DNA of 61,887 bases from Methyloglobulus morosus KoM1 (GTDB lineage Bacteria; Pseudomonadota; Gammaproteobacteria; Methylococcales; Methylomonadaceae). The translations under genes and the position numbers were made by a program. Numbering within the stretch: position 1 is the first letter of the stretch; every line of letters begins with the position of its first letter. The notes beneath the pieces are model-generated. The model was not told where the DNA came from and ran no database searches. It saw only the letters and a list, made by a program, of their open reading frames with translations. Location: contig NZ_AYLO01000025.1 of the NCBI RefSeq assembly GCF_000496735.2, positions 1-61,887 of the forward strand. Reading direction: 5' to 3'. Of this stretch, positions 18,542 through 27,669 are shown in pieces.

Positions 18542-19292
18542 TCGTCTTTTCCTGCAATTTTTATTGATTACCTTTGCCTTTCTATGGATTGAAACACCGG
18601 TTTTTGCGGCGGCGGGCATCCAAGCGGTAACGGTCACCACAAATGCCCAAGGCGGACAGACCTATAGCGTAACGCTCCAGATTTTGGCATTAATGACGGC
18701 ATTGACCGTATTGCCGGCCTTATTGCTGACCATGACTTCGTTCACCCGGATCGTCATCGTATTAAGTTTGCTGCGGCAGGCATTGGGTACAGGTCAAGCG
18801 CCCAGTAACCAGGTATTGTTGGGCTTGTCGTTGTTTCTGACGATTTTTATTATGATGCCGGTATTCGACAAGGTGAACACCGATGCCGTCCAGCCTTACC
18901 TGGAAGAGAAAATTGATGTCACCACCGCCATGGAAAAGGCTTCGGGGCCGTTCAGGCAATTTATGCTGAAACAAACGCGGGAATCTGACTTGGAAATGTT
19001 TATCCGAATTTCCGGCAATGCCGAACTGGAGTCGGCGGCGGATGTGCCGTTTTCGTTATTGATGTCCGCTTTCGTCACCAGCGAATTAAAAACCGCTTTC
19101 CAAATCGGTTTCCTGATTTTCCTGCCGTTCCTGATTATCGACCTAGTGGTCGCCAGTGTCCTCATGTCCATGGGGATGATGATGCTGTCGCCGATGATCG
19201 TGTCATTGCCGTTTAAGATTATGTTGTTTGTTTTGGCTGACGGTTGGTCGTTAATCATGGAAATGCTGGCGGCGAGTTTTTATGTCAGTTGA
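18534..19292 (+). CDS. fliP: flagellar type III export pore protein FliP
   Basis: 252 aa from the chosen start. A cleavable signal peptide ([15 protein letters not shown]...VFAA) precedes four membrane helices and the family blocks [24 protein letters not shown] and [20 protein letters not shown] longer frame from 18498 exists. I choose ATG 18534 because it puts the signal peptide at the N-terminus and overlaps the fliO stop. FliP forms the core export pore with FliQ and FliR. Confidence 0.95.
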   Translation: MRSRLFLQFLLITFAFLWIETPVFAAAGIQAVTVTTNAQGGQTYSVTLQILALMTALTVLPALLLTMTSFTRIVIVLSLLRQALGTGQAPSNQVLLGLSLFLTIFIMMPVFDKVNTDAVQPYLEEKIDVTTAMEKASGPFRQFMLKQTRESDLEMFIRISGNAELESAADVPFSLLMSAFVTSELKTAFQIGFLIFLPFLIIDLVVASVLMSMGMMMLSPMIVSLPFKIMLFVLADGWSLIMEMLAASFYVS

Positions 19293-19307
19293 CAATGGAT
19301 ATCCACC

Positions 19308-19577
19308 ATGACACCGGAAACCATTTACAGGGTTAGCCAGGATGCAATGATCGTCGCCATCAAGCTGACGGCTCCGGTGCTACTGCCCTCGTTGGCGGTG
19401 GGCCTTATTATTGCAGTGTTCCAGGCAGCTACCCAGATCAATGAATCGACGCTGACTTTCGTACCCAAGTTAATTGTCATAGGGATAGTGTTGTTGATCG
19501 CGGGGCCGTGGATGTTGCAAACATTTCTCGATTATTTTCAAGGATTGATCCGGGAAATCCCGCAATTAATCGGATAA
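19308..19577 (+). CDS. fliQ: flagellar type III export protein FliQ
   Basis: 89 aa, two membrane helices, with the family signature LLPSLAVGLIIAVFQAATQINE...LTFVPKL. It wraps around the FliPR core of the export gate. It starts 15 bp after fliP. Confidence 0.96.
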   Translation: MTPETIYRVSQDAMIVAIKLTAPVLLPSLAVGLIIAVFQAATQINESTLTFVPKLIVIGIVLLIAGPWMLQTFLDYFQGLIREIPQLIG

Positions 19578-19580
19578 GCG

Positions 19581-20354
19581 GTGGATTTTACCGAAGGGCA
19601 ATTGCTGGGCCACACAGCGTCATTTATCTGGCCGCTGATGCGGATCAGTTCGATGTTTGTGACCATCCCATTGTTTAGCCTACGGGGCGTACCGGCTCAG
19701 GTCAGGCTGATCCTCTCGGTGGCAATCACCCTGGTGGTCATGCCCTTATTGCCGAGCTTCCAGGCCGTTGAGATGTTCAGCTTTCAAGGGTTTATGGTCA
19801 CTATTGCGCAAGTCATGATCGGCATGACGAGCGGCTTTATTTTGCAATTAGTGTTTTCGGCAGTCCTCTTTGCGGGGCAAAGTGTCGCATTAGGTATGGG
19901 CTTGGGGTTTGCCTCTATGGTCGATCCGCAAAACGGTCAGCAAGTGCCGGTGGTGGCGCAGTTTTATGTCTTTACCAGCACCTTGATTTTTCTCAGTTTG
20001 GATGGACACTTACTATTGATAAAGATGCTGCTGGACAGTTTCACCAGCCTGCCTATTGGTATTGAGGGTCTCACCAAAGCTAACATTTGGACTATTATTG
20101 CTTGGAGCAGCCGCATGTTTGCAGGCGGCTTTTTGCTGACGATGCCTATTGTGGTCAGCCTATTGCTGGTCAATGTCAGTTTTGGCGTGGCAACACGGGC
20201 CGCGCCACAGCTGAATATTTTTTCGGTGGGCTTTCCGATCACATTGATGCTTGGGATTGTCCTGATTTGGTTGACATTACCGGATGTGCTGAGCCAATTC
20301 GGGAACATTTTGACCGATGCCTATGATTTGGTCGGGCAGTTGCTACGGTTATAA
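19581..20354 (+). CDS. fliR: flagellar type III export protein FliR
   Basis: 257 aa with six or more membrane helices. Conserved stretches include GVPAQVRLILSVAITLVVMPLLP and AVLFAGQSVALGMGLGFASMVDP. It begins with GTG, 3 bp after the fliQ stop, so translation is likely coupled. It completes the FliPQR pore, which FlhB then joins. Confidence 0.95.
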   Translation: MDFTEGQLLGHTASFIWPLMRISSMFVTIPLFSLRGVPAQVRLILSVAITLVVMPLLPSFQAVEMFSFQGFMVTIAQVMIGMTSGFILQLVFSAVLFAGQSVALGMGLGFASMVDPQNGQQVPVVAQFYVFTSTLIFLSLDGHLLLIKMLLDSFTSLPIGIEGLTKANIWTIIAWSSRMFAGGFLLTMPIVVSLLLVNVSFGVATRAAPQLNIFSVGFPITLMLGIVLIWLTLPDVLSQFGNILTDAYDLVGQLLRL

Positions 20355-20391
20355 GGACGCAATAGTTTGCGCCCACCAAAAGGGTTAAATT

Positions 20392-21522
20392 ATGTCCGAA
20401 GATTCAGATCAAGAAAAAACCGAAGAACCCACCAGTAAGCGTCTTGAAGACGCCCGGAAAAAAGGCCAGATCCCCCGCTCCAGGGAATTCAACACCTTTG
20501 TCATGCTGATGACCAGCGCTGTCCTGTTGCTTAGCTTGGGTAGGCAAATGGCTAATGGCCTGTTGGATATTATGCGCAGCCAGTTTCAAATAAGCCGGGC
20601 AGTTATTTTTGACCCTGCCAGCCCGTTAATCCATCTCAAACAAGCCATGATGGATGGGCTCACGTTGATTGCGCCTTTTGTTGCAATAATGGTTGTCGCC
20701 GCGATTATTGCACCGTTGGCGTTGGGCGGATGGGTGTTCAGTTGGACAGCCATAGAGCCCAAATTCGCAAAACTCAACCCTCTTTCGGGCATTGCCAGGA
20801 TGTTTGCCACGCATGGCTTGATTGAATTAGTCAAGGCATTGTTGAAAGTCCTGCTGGTCTTTGGGATCGCCATTTTATTGGGCAAGCATTACCTCAACAA
20901 TCTGCTCAGGCTGGGAGATGAACCGTTAGGGCAGGCTATCGGTCATGCTTTAGATATTATTGGCATGTCATACCTGATACTTTGTGCTTCGCTGATATTG
21001 GTTGTGATGTTCGATGTCCCTTACCAGCTATGGGACTACAGCAAAAAACTGAAAATGACCTTGCAGGAAATCAAGGACGAGGCAAAAGAATCGGAAGGTA
21101 GTCCTGAAGTAAAGGCGCGGCAGCGCAGGGCGCAAATGAGCATGGCACAGAACCGCATGATGGCGGAAGTGCCAAATGCGGATGTCATTATCACTAACCC
21201 TAGCCATTACGCCGTGGCCTTAAAATATGAACAGAACTCAGGTGGGGCGCCCCACCTGGTGGCAAAAGGCCTGGACTTGATCGCTGCCCAAATCCGCTCG
21301 TTGGCGGCGGGTGCCAATATACCGATGGTGGCATCGCCGCCTTTGGCCAGGGCGTTGTATTATTCGACAGAAATAAACAAAGAAATACCTAAGGGGCTTT
21401 ATTTGGCGGTCGCCCAGGTGCTGGCTTATGTTTACCAGTTAAAAATCGCCAAGGAAAACCATTGGGACGAACCGTTGCCGCCTGGAAATATCAAAGTGCC
21501 GGACGAATTTAGACAGGGTTAA
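20392..21522 (+). CDS. flhB: flagellar export switch protein FlhB
   Basis: 376 aa. A charged N-terminus (DQEKTEEPTSKRLEDARKKGQ) precedes four membrane helices and a cytoplasmic domain with the autocleavage site NPTH-type motif, here TNPSHYAVALKY. Note the NPSH version (N-P-S-H). FlhB cleaves itself between Asn and Pro, and with FliK it switches export from hook to filament substrates. Confidence 0.96.
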   Translation: MSEDSDQEKTEEPTSKRLEDARKKGQIPRSREFNTFVMLMTSAVLLLSLGRQMANGLLDIMRSQFQISRAVIFDPASPLIHLKQAMMDGLTLIAPFVAIMVVAAIIAPLALGGWVFSWTAIEPKFAKLNPLSGIARMFATHGLIELVKALLKVLLVFGIAILLGKHYLNNLLRLGDEPLGQAIGHALDIIGMSYLILCASLILVVMFDVPYQLWDYSKKLKMTLQEIKDEAKESEGSPEVKARQRRAQMSMAQNRMMAEVPNADVIITNPSHYAVALKYEQNSGGAPHLVAKGLDLIAAQIRSLAAGANIPMVASPPLARALYYSTEINKEIPKGLYLAVAQVLAYVYQLKIAKENHWDEPLPPGNIKVPDEFRQG

Positions 21523-21531
21523 TGATTAAGT

Positions 21532-23625
21532 ATGGATTTTAGCAAACTGACAAACGCCTTAAGATTTCTGGGCAAAGCCGAGCTGGGCGCACCTTTAGTT
21601 ATTGTCATTATACTGGCAATGATTATGCTGCCGTTGCCGGCGTTTTTGCTGGACATGCTGTTTACCTTCAATATCGCCTTCTCGTTAATTATCTTGCTAG
21701 TGGTGGTTTACACCTTAAAGCCATTGGAGTTTTCGGCCTTTCCGACCGTTATCCTGCTGGCGACCTTATTACGCCTGGCCTTGAATGTCGCTTCGACCCG
21801 TATCGTATTGCTGGAAGGGCATAACGGCGGTTCTGCTGCAGGTAAAGTTATCGAAGCTTTCGGCGCTTTTGTGATTGGCGGAAATTTTGCCGTGGGCCTG
21901 GTGGTTTTTGCCATTTTGACGATCATCAACTTTATGGTCGTCACCAAAGGTGCGGGACGGGTCGCAGAAGTGGGCGCACGATTTACTCTAGATGCCATGC
22001 CCGGTAAACAAATGGCGATTGATGCCGACTTGAATGCCGGTTTGATCACCCAGGATGAAGCACGCGCACGGCGTGCCGAAGTGGCGACCGAAGCGGATTT
22101 TTATGGCTCCATGGACGGTGCGAGCAAATTCATCAGGGGCGATGCGATTGCCGGGATTATCATCCTGTTCGTCAATATGATCGGCGGTTTGGCTATCGGT
22201 ATTACCCAGCACAATTTGGGTTTTGCCGAGGCGGGCGAGATTTATGTGCTATTGACTATCGGTGACGGCCTAGTTGCCCAAATCCCTTCCTTATTGTTGG
22301 CGACAGCCTCTGCGTTAGTGGTGACCAAGGTTGGTAGTAGCGGTCAGAACATCGGGCAACAGGTCAGCGCCCAGTTATTCGACAATCCCAAGGCACTAAT
22401 GATTACGGCAGGCGTGATCGGTGCGTTAGGCATAATACCGGGCATGCCAAACTTGGTTTTTATCTTGTTGGCTTCGGCATTGGGTGGTTCCGCTTATTGG
22501 ATCACCAAGCGCAAGAAAGAAGTGGATCTTGTGGACATCGACCATCCGATGGAATTGTCCCGTGCTGCGCCGGAGGTTAAAGAACTGGGCTGGGATGACG
22601 TGATGCCCGTCGATATTGTTGGTCTGGAAGTTGGTTATCGGCTTATTCCGTTAGTGGACAAGAACCAGGGCGGGCAATTGATGACCCGGATCAAAGGGGT
22701 GCGGAAAAAACTGTCCCAGGAACTGGGTTTTTTGATCCCGTCGGTGCATATTCGGGATAACCTTGACTTAAGTCCGACAGCTTACCGGATATCGCTGATG
22801 GGCGTGACGGTGGGTGAATCTGAAATTCTGCCGGAAATGGAAATGGCGATTAACCCTGGGCGGGTTTTCGGTAGTTTGCCTGGCAAAACCTGTAAAGATC
22901 CTGCCTTTGGCCTGGATGCGGTTTGGATAGAGGTTAACCAGAAAGACCATGCCCAAACTTTGGGTTATACCGTGGTTGATCCCGGAACCGTTGTTGCCAC
23001 CCATCTTAGCCATCTCCTGCAAGCATACGCCCATGAGTTGTTCGGTTATGAAGACGCACAGAAAATTCTCGAAAATTTGGGCAAAACCGCACCCAAGCTG
23101 GTTGAGGATTTGGTCCCGAAAATCTTGCCCTTGGGTTTAGTGGTGAAAGTGCTGCAAAACCTGTTGCAAGAACGCGTGCCAATCCGTGATATGCGTACCA
23201 TAGCCGAAACTTTGGCGGAGTATGGTAGCAAGAGTCAAGATCCTGACATCTTGACTGCCGCAGTCCGTGCTTCGTTGGGTCGATTAATTGTCCATGAAAT
23301 CAGTGGGATACAAAATGAGTTGCCCGTAATAACATTGGATTACGAGTTGGAACAGTTATTGCATAAATCATTGCAGACGGCAGGCGAACATGGCGCAGGC
23401 ATCGAACCAGGGTTAGCAGAGCAAATGCATAAATCATTACAGGAAAGTACGCAAAAGATGGAAATGGAGGGACAAACAGCGGTTTTGTTGGTTTCTTCTT
23501 ACATTAGGCCTTGGTTAGCTAGATTCGTCCGTCACTCAATATCTGGATTACATGTCCTGGCATACAATGAAATACCGACTGATCGGCGGATCAAGGTGGT
23601 TTCAACGGTCGGGCAACGCACTTAA
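21532..23625 (+). CDS. flhA: flagellar export gate protein FlhA
   Basis: 697 aa, usual length. Eight membrane segments span the first ~330 residues with the FHIPEP-type signature region (TRFTLDAMPGKQMAIDADLNAG). The large cytoplasmic domain forms the nonameric ring that receives chaperone-substrate complexes (FlgN, FliS and FliT are all encoded here). It starts 9 bp after flhB. Confidence 0.97.
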   Translation: MDFSKLTNALRFLGKAELGAPLVIVIILAMIMLPLPAFLLDMLFTFNIAFSLIILLVVVYTLKPLEFSAFPTVILLATLLRLALNVASTRIVLLEGHNGGSAAGKVIEAFGAFVIGGNFAVGLVVFAILTIINFMVVTKGAGRVAEVGARFTLDAMPGKQMAIDADLNAGLITQDEARARRAEVATEADFYGSMDGASKFIRGDAIAGIIILFVNMIGGLAIGITQHNLGFAEAGEIYVLLTIGDGLVAQIPSLLLATASALVVTKVGSSGQNIGQQVSAQLFDNPKALMITAGVIGALGIIPGMPNLVFILLASALGGSAYWITKRKKEVDLVDIDHPMELSRAAPEVKELGWDDVMPVDIVGLEVGYRLIPLVDKNQGGQLMTRIKGVRKKLSQELGFLIPSVHIRDNLDLSPTAYRISLMGVTVGESEILPEMEMAINPGRVFGSLPGKTCKDPAFGLDAVWIEVNQKDHAQTLGYTVVDPGTVVATHLSHLLQAYAHELFGYEDAQKILENLGKTAPKLVEDLVPKILPLGLVVKVLQNLLQERVPIRDMRTIAETLAEYGSKSQDPDILTAAVRASLGRLIVHEISGIQNELPVITLDYELEQLLHKSLQTAGEHGAGIEPGLAEQMHKSLQESTQKMEMEGQTAVLLVSSYIRPWLARFVRHSISGLHVLAYNEIPTDRRIKVVSTVGQRT

Positions 23626-23641
23626 AAACTGAGGTTAAAAT

Positions 23642-25264
23642 ATGAAAATTAAACGATTTTTTGCAGCAGACATACGCCAAGCCATGCGAATGGTGAAAGA
23701 AGAGTTAGGTGCGGATGCAGTCATCATGTCGAACCGGGCTGTTGAGGGTGGCATTGAAATTGTTGCCGCACGGGATTTTGACGAGCAGACGCTTCAAAGC
23801 AAATTGCAGGAACAAGCCCCAGAGCCTGCAACCAAAAAACTTGCGTTGCCTAGTTTTGATGCCGCCAAAAAGCGTTTCCAATTATTGGACAGCCAAAGAA
23901 AAGCTGAAACAGGCGCTGCGGCAGAACAGGCAACTCGCCAAAATCCAGACAATAAATTACCCGGACAAAATTTTGCACATGCGTCAGAGCCGGGCGAAAA
24001 AAAGATTGTATTGCCGAATTTCGATGCGGCAAAAAGACGTTTGCAGCTGGAAAATGAAAGGAAAAATGCGATGGCTTTGGCATCCGCACAATCCATGCGG
24101 TCACGACTCCCTTCCGATAGCGACGCTTCCCCTGGCGGTCGGTCGAATCGGTTCCCTACCGATAACGACACTTCCGCCATCCCTGGCGGTCACCGGAATG
24201 CCACGCCTTATGTGGGTTATGCAGAGAAAGTGCAATTAGGCACAAATCCTGAAGCCCCAGCAATATCCAGGGCGGCGCCAATCGTCAAGAAAGAACCGTT
24301 CGCAAACTTGAATCCTCAAACTAAAGAGGTTGGTTTGTCAGATCAGTTGCTGATGGAAATGAGCAAGGAACTGAAATATTTAAGGGCCGCCATGGATGCC
24401 AAGTTTACCCAGGTGGGCCAAGCGAGTTCACAGCCTACACCTATCAAGAATGAATTGCTCCAGCGCTTAGTCAATATGGGCATTTCAAAAAGACTGGGTA
24501 CCGTGATGTCGAATCATTTTCCTGACCAAAGCGACATTGAATCGGTTTTCGAAAAAGCACAGGATTTACTGTCACAAGCCTTACCAATTGCGGATGATGA
24601 ATTGCTGGAAACAGGCGGTATCGTCGCGTTGGTTGGGCCAACGGGTGTAGGCAAAACGACAACAATTGCCAAATTGGCCGCCCAATTTATTTTGAAGCAC
24701 GGTGCCAGCCAAGTGGCTTTGATTACCACGGACAATTACCGCATCGGCGCCCATGACCAGTTGAATACTTACGGGCGTATCCTTGATGTACCGGTTCGAG
24801 TCGCTTCCAGTGCAGAAGAATTACGCAAGCACATCAACAGTTTTGCCAATAAACGCCTGGTCTTGATAGATACGGCAGGTATGGGGCAACGCGATATGAA
24901 GTTGATTGAGCAAATCAATACCTTGCAACAAAATGGCTTGGCTATCCGCTCTTACTTGGTGATGTCCGCCGCGACGGAATACAAGGCAATGAATGCGATT
25001 ATCAAGGCATTTGCAGTATTTGACCCACAAGCGTGTATTTTGACTAAACTTGATGAAGCGGTCATGATTGGTTCAGCCATCTCGTCGATCATCGAACACA
25101 ACCTGCCTTTATCTTTTATCACAGATGGTCAGCAAGTGCCCGAAGATTTCCATAATGCGGATGCCCGTACCTTGGTTGGGCAATGTGTGGCTGAAATGAA
25201 CGCAGAAGCGGAACTTGATGAAAATGTGGATCAAGAACCATGGGCGGCACAAGCGTATGCCTAG
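23642..25264 (+). CDS. flhF: flagellar placement SRP-type GTPase FlhF
   Basis: 540 aa. The N-terminal basic B domain (MKIKRFFAADIRQAMRMVKEELG) is followed by a long linker and an NG domain with the G1 loop GPTGVGKTT (332-340) and the later motifs DTAGMGQRD and TKLDEA. FlhF recruits FliF to the pole. The linker carries two copies of a motif, LPxFDAAKxRxQL (about 66-87 and 120-141), and then a duplicated (F/L)P(S/T)D-rich stretch (155-186). It is longer than the ~430 aa of many FlhF proteins. Its end overlaps the fleN start by 8 bp. Confidence 0.96.
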   Translation: MKIKRFFAADIRQAMRMVKEELGADAVIMSNRAVEGGIEIVAARDFDEQTLQSKLQEQAPEPATKKLALPSFDAAKKRFQLLDSQRKAETGAAAEQATRQNPDNKLPGQNFAHASEPGEKKIVLPNFDAAKRRLQLENERKNAMALASAQSMRSRLPSDSDASPGGRSNRFPTDNDTSAIPGGHRNATPYVGYAEKVQLGTNPEAPAISRAAPIVKKEPFANLNPQTKEVGLSDQLLMEMSKELKYLRAAMDAKFTQVGQASSQPTPIKNELLQRLVNMGISKRLGTVMSNHFPDQSDIESVFEKAQDLLSQALPIADDELLETGGIVALVGPTGVGKTTTIAKLAAQFILKHGASQVALITTDNYRIGAHDQLNTYGRILDVPVRVASSAEELRKHINSFANKRLVLIDTAGMGQRDMKLIEQINTLQQNGLAIRSYLVMSAATEYKAMNAIIKAFAVFDPQACILTKLDEAVMIGSAISSIIEHNLPLSFITDGQQVPEDFHNADARTLVGQCVAEMNAEAELDENVDQEPWAAQAYA

Positions 25265-26129
25265 ACAATTTGACCAAGCAGCCGGAATAAGAAAGATGAG
25301 CAAAATAAATCCCGTGAAAGTCATCGCAATAACCAGCGGTAAAGGTGGCGCCGGCAAGTCCAACTTATCGGTCAATCTCGGTATAGCGCTGGCTCAAGCG
25401 GGGCGTAGGGTGGCTATACTGGATGCCGACATGGGCTTGGCGAATGTCGATATTTTGTTGGGCATTTACCCCAAGTTTAATCTTTCGCATGTGTTGACCG
25501 GCGAAAAGACTTTGTCTGAAATCATACAGGAAGGGCCGTTTGGCTTGAAGGTCATTCCGGGCGCATCGGGAATCCAGAAAATGGCCGAACTGTCCGTGAC
25601 CGAACAGGCCGCGATGATCCATGCTTTTAGTGAGCTTGACCAAGACCTGGATGTGTTGATTGTGGACACGGCCGCCGGCATATCGGCGGGCGTGGTGAAC
25701 TTTACCAGGGCCTGCCAAGAAATTATTGTGGTTGTTTGCGATGAGCCGACATCCCTGACCGACGCTTATGCCTTTATCAAGTTGTTGAACAGGGATTATA
25801 AGCTGTCCAACTTTCACGTCATCACCAATATGGTCAAAACTGTCCAGCAAGGCCAAGCCCTGTTCCAAAAGCTGACCAAGGTGACGGACCATTATTTGGA
25901 TGTCACCTTGCGTTATATAGGCGCAGTGCCCCACGACCCTAATTTGGGCAAGGCTGTCCAAAAACAATCACCGGTCGTTGTCTCGTTCCCGGACAGTAAG
26001 GCAACCGTTGCCATCAAAGAAATTGCCGGGAAAATTAATAGTTGGCCAGTAAAAGCCCAAACAGGCAGCTTTATTGAGTTTTTTGTTGAAAAAATGATCC
26101 GTTTCGATTCACAGAAGGATGTCGCATGA
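25257..26129 (+). CDS. fleN: flagellar number regulator FleN (FlhG), ParA/MinD ATPase
   Basis: 290 aa MinD-like ATPase. The deviant Walker A is SGKGGAGKSN, with DADMGLANVDILLG and VDTAAGIS further on. A frame upstream opens at 25215, but I choose ATG 25257. That start keeps the DQAAGIR motif, the conserved N-terminal helix of FlhG proteins that stimulates the FlhF GTPase, and discards a poorly conserved leader. FleN limits flagellar number and antagonises FleQ. It overlaps flhF by 8 bp and fliA by 4 bp. Confidence 0.95.
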   Translation: MPRQFDQAAGIRKMSKINPVKVIAITSGKGGAGKSNLSVNLGIALAQAGRRVAILDADMGLANVDILLGIYPKFNLSHVLTGEKTLSEIIQEGPFGLKVIPGASGIQKMAELSVTEQAAMIHAFSELDQDLDVLIVDTAAGISAGVVNFTRACQEIIVVVCDEPTSLTDAYAFIKLLNRDYKLSNFHVITNMVKTVQQGQALFQKLTKVTDHYLDVTLRYIGAVPHDPNLGKAVQKQSPVVVSFPDSKATVAIKEIAGKINSWPVKAQTGSFIEFFVEKMIRFDSQKDVA

Positions 26130-26860
26130 ACGCCGTTGCAATGTATACCTCAGTACAAGCAGGTAGCACTGATGAATTCGTGGTGCAGAACGCACCTTTG
26201 GTTAAGCGCATTGCCTATCACTTATCCAATCGATTGCCTCCTTCCGTCCAGGTTGACGATTTGATCCAGGCCGGGATGCTGGGCTTACTGGAAGCCATCA
26301 AACATTTCGATGCGTCGCAAGGGGCCAGTTTTGAAACGTACGCGGGTATTCGTATTAGGGGGGCTATGTTGGATGAAGTTCGTCGCTCCGACTGGACACC
26401 TCGCTCGGTGCATAAAAAATCCAGGATGGTTTCCGAGGCCATACGGGCAATCGAAAACAAGACCGGGGCAGAAGCGCGAGATGCCGACATCGCTGACTAT
26501 TTGGGGATACCCATCAACGAGTATAATGAGATCCTGCAAGACTCGGCCAGTTGCCGCGTGTTTAGCATTGAGGACTTGACTGAAAACGGGGATCATGACG
26601 ATTATGATGAATTCTCCCCAGCCGAAGAAGGGCCGTTAGACGGCTTAATGCGCAACGGTTTTCAACAAGCATTGGCACAGGCTATCGCCAAGTTGCCTGA
26701 GCGTGAACGTCTGGTCGTCTCGCTTTATTACGACGATGAACTGAATTTACGGGAAATTGGTGAGGTCTTGAATTTAACAGAATCCAGGGTAAGCCAAATC
26801 TGCACCCAGGCGGTGTTGCGGTTACGGTCTAGGTTATCCGCATGGGTGGACGCTAAATAA
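26126..26860 (+). CDS. fliA: flagellar sigma factor FliA (sigma-28)
   Basis: 244 aa with sigma region 2 (DLIQAGMLGLLEAIKHFD, FETYAGIRIRGAMLDEVR), region 3 and region 4 (LPERERLVVSLYYDDELNLREIGEVLNLTESRVSQI). It drives late flagellar genes; exact-spacing sigma-28 motifs precede flgM (4725) and fliC (57349). It is held inactive by FlgM until the hook is complete. The start ATGA overlaps the fleN stop. Confidence 0.97.
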   Translation: MNAVAMYTSVQAGSTDEFVVQNAPLVKRIAYHLSNRLPPSVQVDDLIQAGMLGLLEAIKHFDASQGASFETYAGIRIRGAMLDEVRRSDWTPRSVHKKSRMVSEAIRAIENKTGAEARDADIADYLGIPINEYNEILQDSASCRVFSIEDLTENGDHDDYDEFSPAEEGPLDGLMRNGFQQALAQAIAKLPERERLVVSLYYDDELNLREIGEVLNLTESRVSQICTQAVLRLRSRLSAWVDAK

Positions 26861-26910
26861 AATTTAAAGACCCAATACTTTGTGTTCTACCCTAAAATGG
26901 CGCACGATTA

Positions 26911-27666
26911 ATGGATATTTTAAGCATCTCAGGCATTCTGTTGAGTGTCGGTGCCCTCTTGGTTGGAAACCTGTTGGACGGTGGCGATATTGGCTCATTG
27001 CTTAACGGGCCTGCGTTTATTATTGTGTTGGGGGGGACATTGGGGGCAACATTATTGCAATATCCGCCAATGACCTTTGTCAGAAGCCTAGAAATGTCTT
27101 TATGGGTATTTAAGCCGCTAAAATTTAATCTTGAGGCACAAATTACGCAAATCGTCAATTGGAGCCTTCATGCTCGCAGGAAAGGCTTATTAGGGCTAGA
27201 GAACCTGATCGACAGGGAAAAAGACCCCTTTGTAAAGAAAGGGTTGCAGCTTTTGGTCGATGGTAACGAAGCGGACATCATAATCGACATCATGGAACTG
27301 GACATAAATATTCAGGAGAACAGGGATTACCAAGCGGCCCGATTATTCGAGGCAATGGGCGGGTATGCCCCTACCGTCGGTATTCTCGGTGCCGTTATGG
27401 GCTTGATCCATGTCATGGAAAACCTAAGCGATCCAGGCCTTCTAGGAAAAGGCATCGCCACGGCGTTTGTGGCAACCATCTACGGAGTGGCTTCTGCCAA
27501 CCTATTTTTTTTGCCCATCGCCAATAAATTAAAAGCCCATATTTTTGCCTCTAACCAAGCCAAAGAAATGGTCGTTTTAGGTATTGCCGCCATCGCCAGA
27601 AATGAAAACCCAAAAAACATCGAGTTAAAATTGAAAAGCTACCTACAAAAAAACAAAACGAAATAA
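26911..27666 (+). CDS. motC: second stator A subunit MotC
   Basis: 251 aa MotA/PomA-type protein with four membrane segments and the block MGGYAPTVGILGAVMGLIHVMENLSDPGLLGKGIATAFVATIYG. The cytoplasmic loop keeps ARRKGLLGLE. It clearly differs from MotA at 3641. As in pseudomonads, the MotCD pair lies downstream of fliA and near chemotaxis genes. By family knowledge it supports motility under high load or in swarming. Confidence 0.94.
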   Translation: MDILSISGILLSVGALLVGNLLDGGDIGSLLNGPAFIIVLGGTLGATLLQYPPMTFVRSLEMSLWVFKPLKFNLEAQITQIVNWSLHARRKGLLGLENLIDREKDPFVKKGLQLLVDGNEADIIIDIMELDINIQENRDYQAARLFEAMGGYAPTVGILGAVMGLIHVMENLSDPGLLGKGIATAFVATIYGVASANLFFLPIANKLKAHIFASNQAKEMVVLGIAAIARNENPKNIELKLKSYLQKNKTK

Positions 27667-27669
27667 GCG

